This document shows, piece by piece, positions 7,719 through 9,036 of a stretch of 9,036 nt of DNA (positions are counted from its first letter, which is position 1; each line of letters begins with the position of its first letter). The notes below the pieces were generated by a model. The model worked only from the letters and a program-made list of their open reading frames with translations. It was not told the DNA's origin and ran no database searches. The DNA is from a candidate division SR1 bacterium (GTDB taxonomy: Bacteria > Patescibacteriota > Gracilibacteria > Absconditabacterales > Absconditicoccaceae), in NCBI GenBank assembly GCA_002746475.1, contig PDOX01000040.1, positions 1-9,036 on the forward strand, in the 5' to 3' direction. Position numbers and translations under genes: made by a program.

Positions 7719-7743
7719 TTTTAATTCTTTATATGAATGTGTT

Positions 7744-8748
7744 ATGAGTTTAAGAAACCAATCATTTAAACAAAGTCTCTTATTATGAGCTTTTGTTGTG
7801 TTTATTGCTTCAGCAACTGGAGTATTTGCAGCTTTTTTTAGAACAGATGTTAACGGTGTAAGAACTGGTGAAACAGGTTATGGGTATGGGTATGATGACG
7901 TTACTCATGGATATGGGTATGGAACACCTACTATAGACAGTAGTTCTTCTTCTCATTCATGAGGTGGAGGATGAGGTGGATCTAGCGTAAGAAGAGATAG
8001 ATGTGCAAATGGAGATCATTCTGGAAGTTATTATGATGGAAAATGTGGAACTGTTACTGATACAACAGATGAAAAAACAGAAGAGAATGTTGAAACAGGA
8101 TTCTTAGGAAAATTAAAAAATGTTGATGTAAAGATCTTTAATAAAGATTTTGAAAAACATCAATGTTATGCTGTAAGAGATGAAAAAATTGTTAATCAAG
8201 GGAATAGTGTTTCTCAATGATTCTTGCCAGCACATCAAATGCTATATAGTTACTATTTGACAATGTGGAGAGGAACAAAAGATTTTGCTCCTGAAAGAAG
8301 ACTCACAAGACAAGAGGCAGCGAAATTTATGGTAGAATTTGCAAGAAAAGTATTATGTAGAACTCCAAATTATAAATATACAAATCAGTTTACTGATATA
8401 GCAAATGCTAATCCAACATTGTTACCATACATTAAACAAAGTTATGAATATAAGATCTTTCACGGAGATGGAGGAGGAGCATCAAAAGGAATTCCAACAA
8501 CGTTCCGTCCATTTGATGAGATCAGTTATGATGAATTAGTAGCTGTGATGATTAGATTAGTAAGAAATAACTATGATGAGACTACAGGAAAAAATTGGGC
8601 AAAATATTATAAGGAATATATTGGAAGTCATATAAATAAATCAACTATGACAAATAATGTTAGAAAAAACATTGCTGAAACAATTTATGACTTATATAAG
8701 ATAAATAATTATAATTGGGAATCTACTGGATTTATAATTGTAGATTAG
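7744..8748 (+). CDS. exported surface protein with SLH-like segments
   Basis: This 334-residue protein is read with TGA as Gly at 7786, 7960, 7972 and 8218. Residues 1-30 look like a signal peptide: basic start, then LLLGAFVVFIASATGVFA. A low-complexity part follows: two YGYGY motifs (46-60), a serine run and a spacer of seven glycines (73-79, two of them from TGA). CANGDHSGSYYDGKCG (about 87-102) may hold a disulfide. From about 180 the pattern fits S-layer homology domains: DFAPERRLTRQEAAKFM, NQFTDI, YEYKIFHGDG, then FRPFDEISYDELVAVMIRL. SLH domains attach proteins to cell-wall polymers in many bacteria; in these phyla they occur in probable surface-layer proteins. It is in its own transcription unit, with a promoter before and a terminator after it. 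The SLH match is by pattern; the number of complete domains (one to two) is uncertain. Confidence 0.8.
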
Positions 8749-8776
8749 GAGTTAATCAAATAGATATTATTGATAT

Positions 8777-8815
8777 AAAGACATCTTGTATTTCTATATG
8801 AGGTGTCTTTTTTTT
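8777..8815 (+). terminator. Rho-independent terminator after the SLH-like gene
   Basis: AAAGACATCT (8777-8786) pairs with AGGTGTCTTT (8801-8810) over 10 base pairs with one G-U. The loop is 14 bases and a run of T follows to 8815. It lies 28 bases after the stop codon. Confidence 0.88.
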
Positions 8816-8841
8816 ATGGGTTGTTTTAATTCTATCACCTC

Positions 8842-8869
8842 TTGCATCAACAATACTTTTTAGTATACT
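8842..8869 (+). promoter_or_regulatory. possible promoter for the rlmE-like gene
   Basis: TTGCAT at 8842-8847 and TATACT at 8864-8869 are separated by 16 bases, the same spacing and the same -10 sequence as the promoter of the SLH-like gene. It lies between the terminator and the ATG at 8914, where a promoter is expected. The -35 match is only three of six. Confidence 0.45.
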
Positions 8870-8913
8870 ATATTTTGTAGAAATTTTTTATATAAAATAT
8901 AATACTATATATT

Positions 8914-9036
8914 ATGGCATTTAGACCAGACCACTACACCCACAAAGCAAAAAAAGAAGGATATCAAGCAAGAAGTATTTTCAAGCTAGAAGAAATCCAA
9001 AATAAATTTAATATTTTCAGCAAAGATACAAAAAAA
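8914..9036 (+). CDS. rlmE: RlmE/FtsJ-type 23S rRNA 2'-O-methyltransferase, N-terminal part (3' end outside window)
   Basis: The frame is open from ATG 8914 to the window end, giving 41 residues. They begin MAFRPDHYTHKAKKEGYQAR and continue SIFKLEEIQNKFNIF. This matches the N-terminus of the RrmJ/FtsJ family (DxYxxKAKxEGYRSRxxxKLxEIxxKF), which contains a catalytic Lys in the KAK/EGYRSR region and precedes the SAM-binding domain. In bacteria the enzyme methylates the 2'-O of U2552 in 23S rRNA during late 50S assembly, using S-adenosylmethionine. The SAM motif itself lies beyond the window, so another FtsJ-family substrate is possible. No TGA occurs in the visible part. The start is preceded by ATATT without Shine-Dalgarno. 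It is preceded by a terminator and its own possible promoter. Confidence 0.85.
   Translation, partial: MAFRPDHYTHKAKKEGYQARSIFKLEEIQNKFNIFSKDTKK

Noticed and set aside
1..8748. UGA as tryptophan (code 4), or a region of degraded pseudogenes
   Set aside because: TGA codons fall at family-conserved Gly positions and TGG is used for Trp in the same genes; the genes are otherwise intact from end to end, which decay would not leave.
1..9036. tRNA, rRNA, riboswitch or transposase genes
   Set aside because: I looked for cloverleaf arms, conserved rRNA stretches and transposase motifs and saw none; small structured RNAs cannot be excluded by eye.

Overview
The window comes from a bacterium that reads UGA as glycine (genetic code 25). 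That code is known from the candidate phyla Absconditabacteria (SR1) and Gracilibacteria (BD1-5); the sequence alone does not let me choose between them. Nine of the eleven genes contain in-frame TGA, about 32 codons in total. Several fall where the protein family has a conserved glycine, for example GVP(TGA)N in the AMP phosphorylase and DIE(TGA)G in the HAD hydrolase. Trp is encoded by TGG in the same genes. Read with the standard code, most genes fall into fragments. No gene start has a clear Shine-Dalgarno sequence.

Layout. 1-264 is the C-terminal end of a HAD-like phosphatase. 320-1936 is an archaeal-type AMP phosphorylase. 1944-2252 is a small conserved-looking protein that overlaps, by 10 bases, a PrsW-like membrane protease gene (2243-3228). 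The protease gene carries an in-frame palindromic repeat element (about 2686-2845) and, further on, a frameshift. 3268-3507 on the minus strand encodes a 79-residue protein of unknown function. 3678-5108 is very AT-rich and encodes a 476-residue unknown protein built from at least fifteen 12-residue repeats, part of which was recently duplicated in tandem; a terminator follows. 5269-5775 is nucleoside diphosphate kinase (ndk). 5830-6402 is lemA and 6622-7608 an htpX-like M48 protease, separated by a cluster of inverted repeat units (6409-6580). 7744-8748 encodes an exported protein with SLH-like segments, followed by a terminator. 8914 to the window end is the start of an rlmE/ftsJ-type rRNA methyltransferase gene.

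How the genes work together. AMP phosphorylase and Ndk both belong to nucleotide metabolism, and the AMP phosphorylase points to the AMP salvage route that in these phyla can feed form II/III RuBisCO (neither partner enzyme is in the window). LemA and HtpX form a frequently seen neighbour pair linked to envelope quality control, and the PrsW-like protein is another membrane protease. The SLH-like protein is probably part of the cell surface. There is no CRISPR array, tRNA, rRNA or transposase. The least explained items are the 12-residue-repeat protein and the palindromic element translated as part of the PrsW-like gene.
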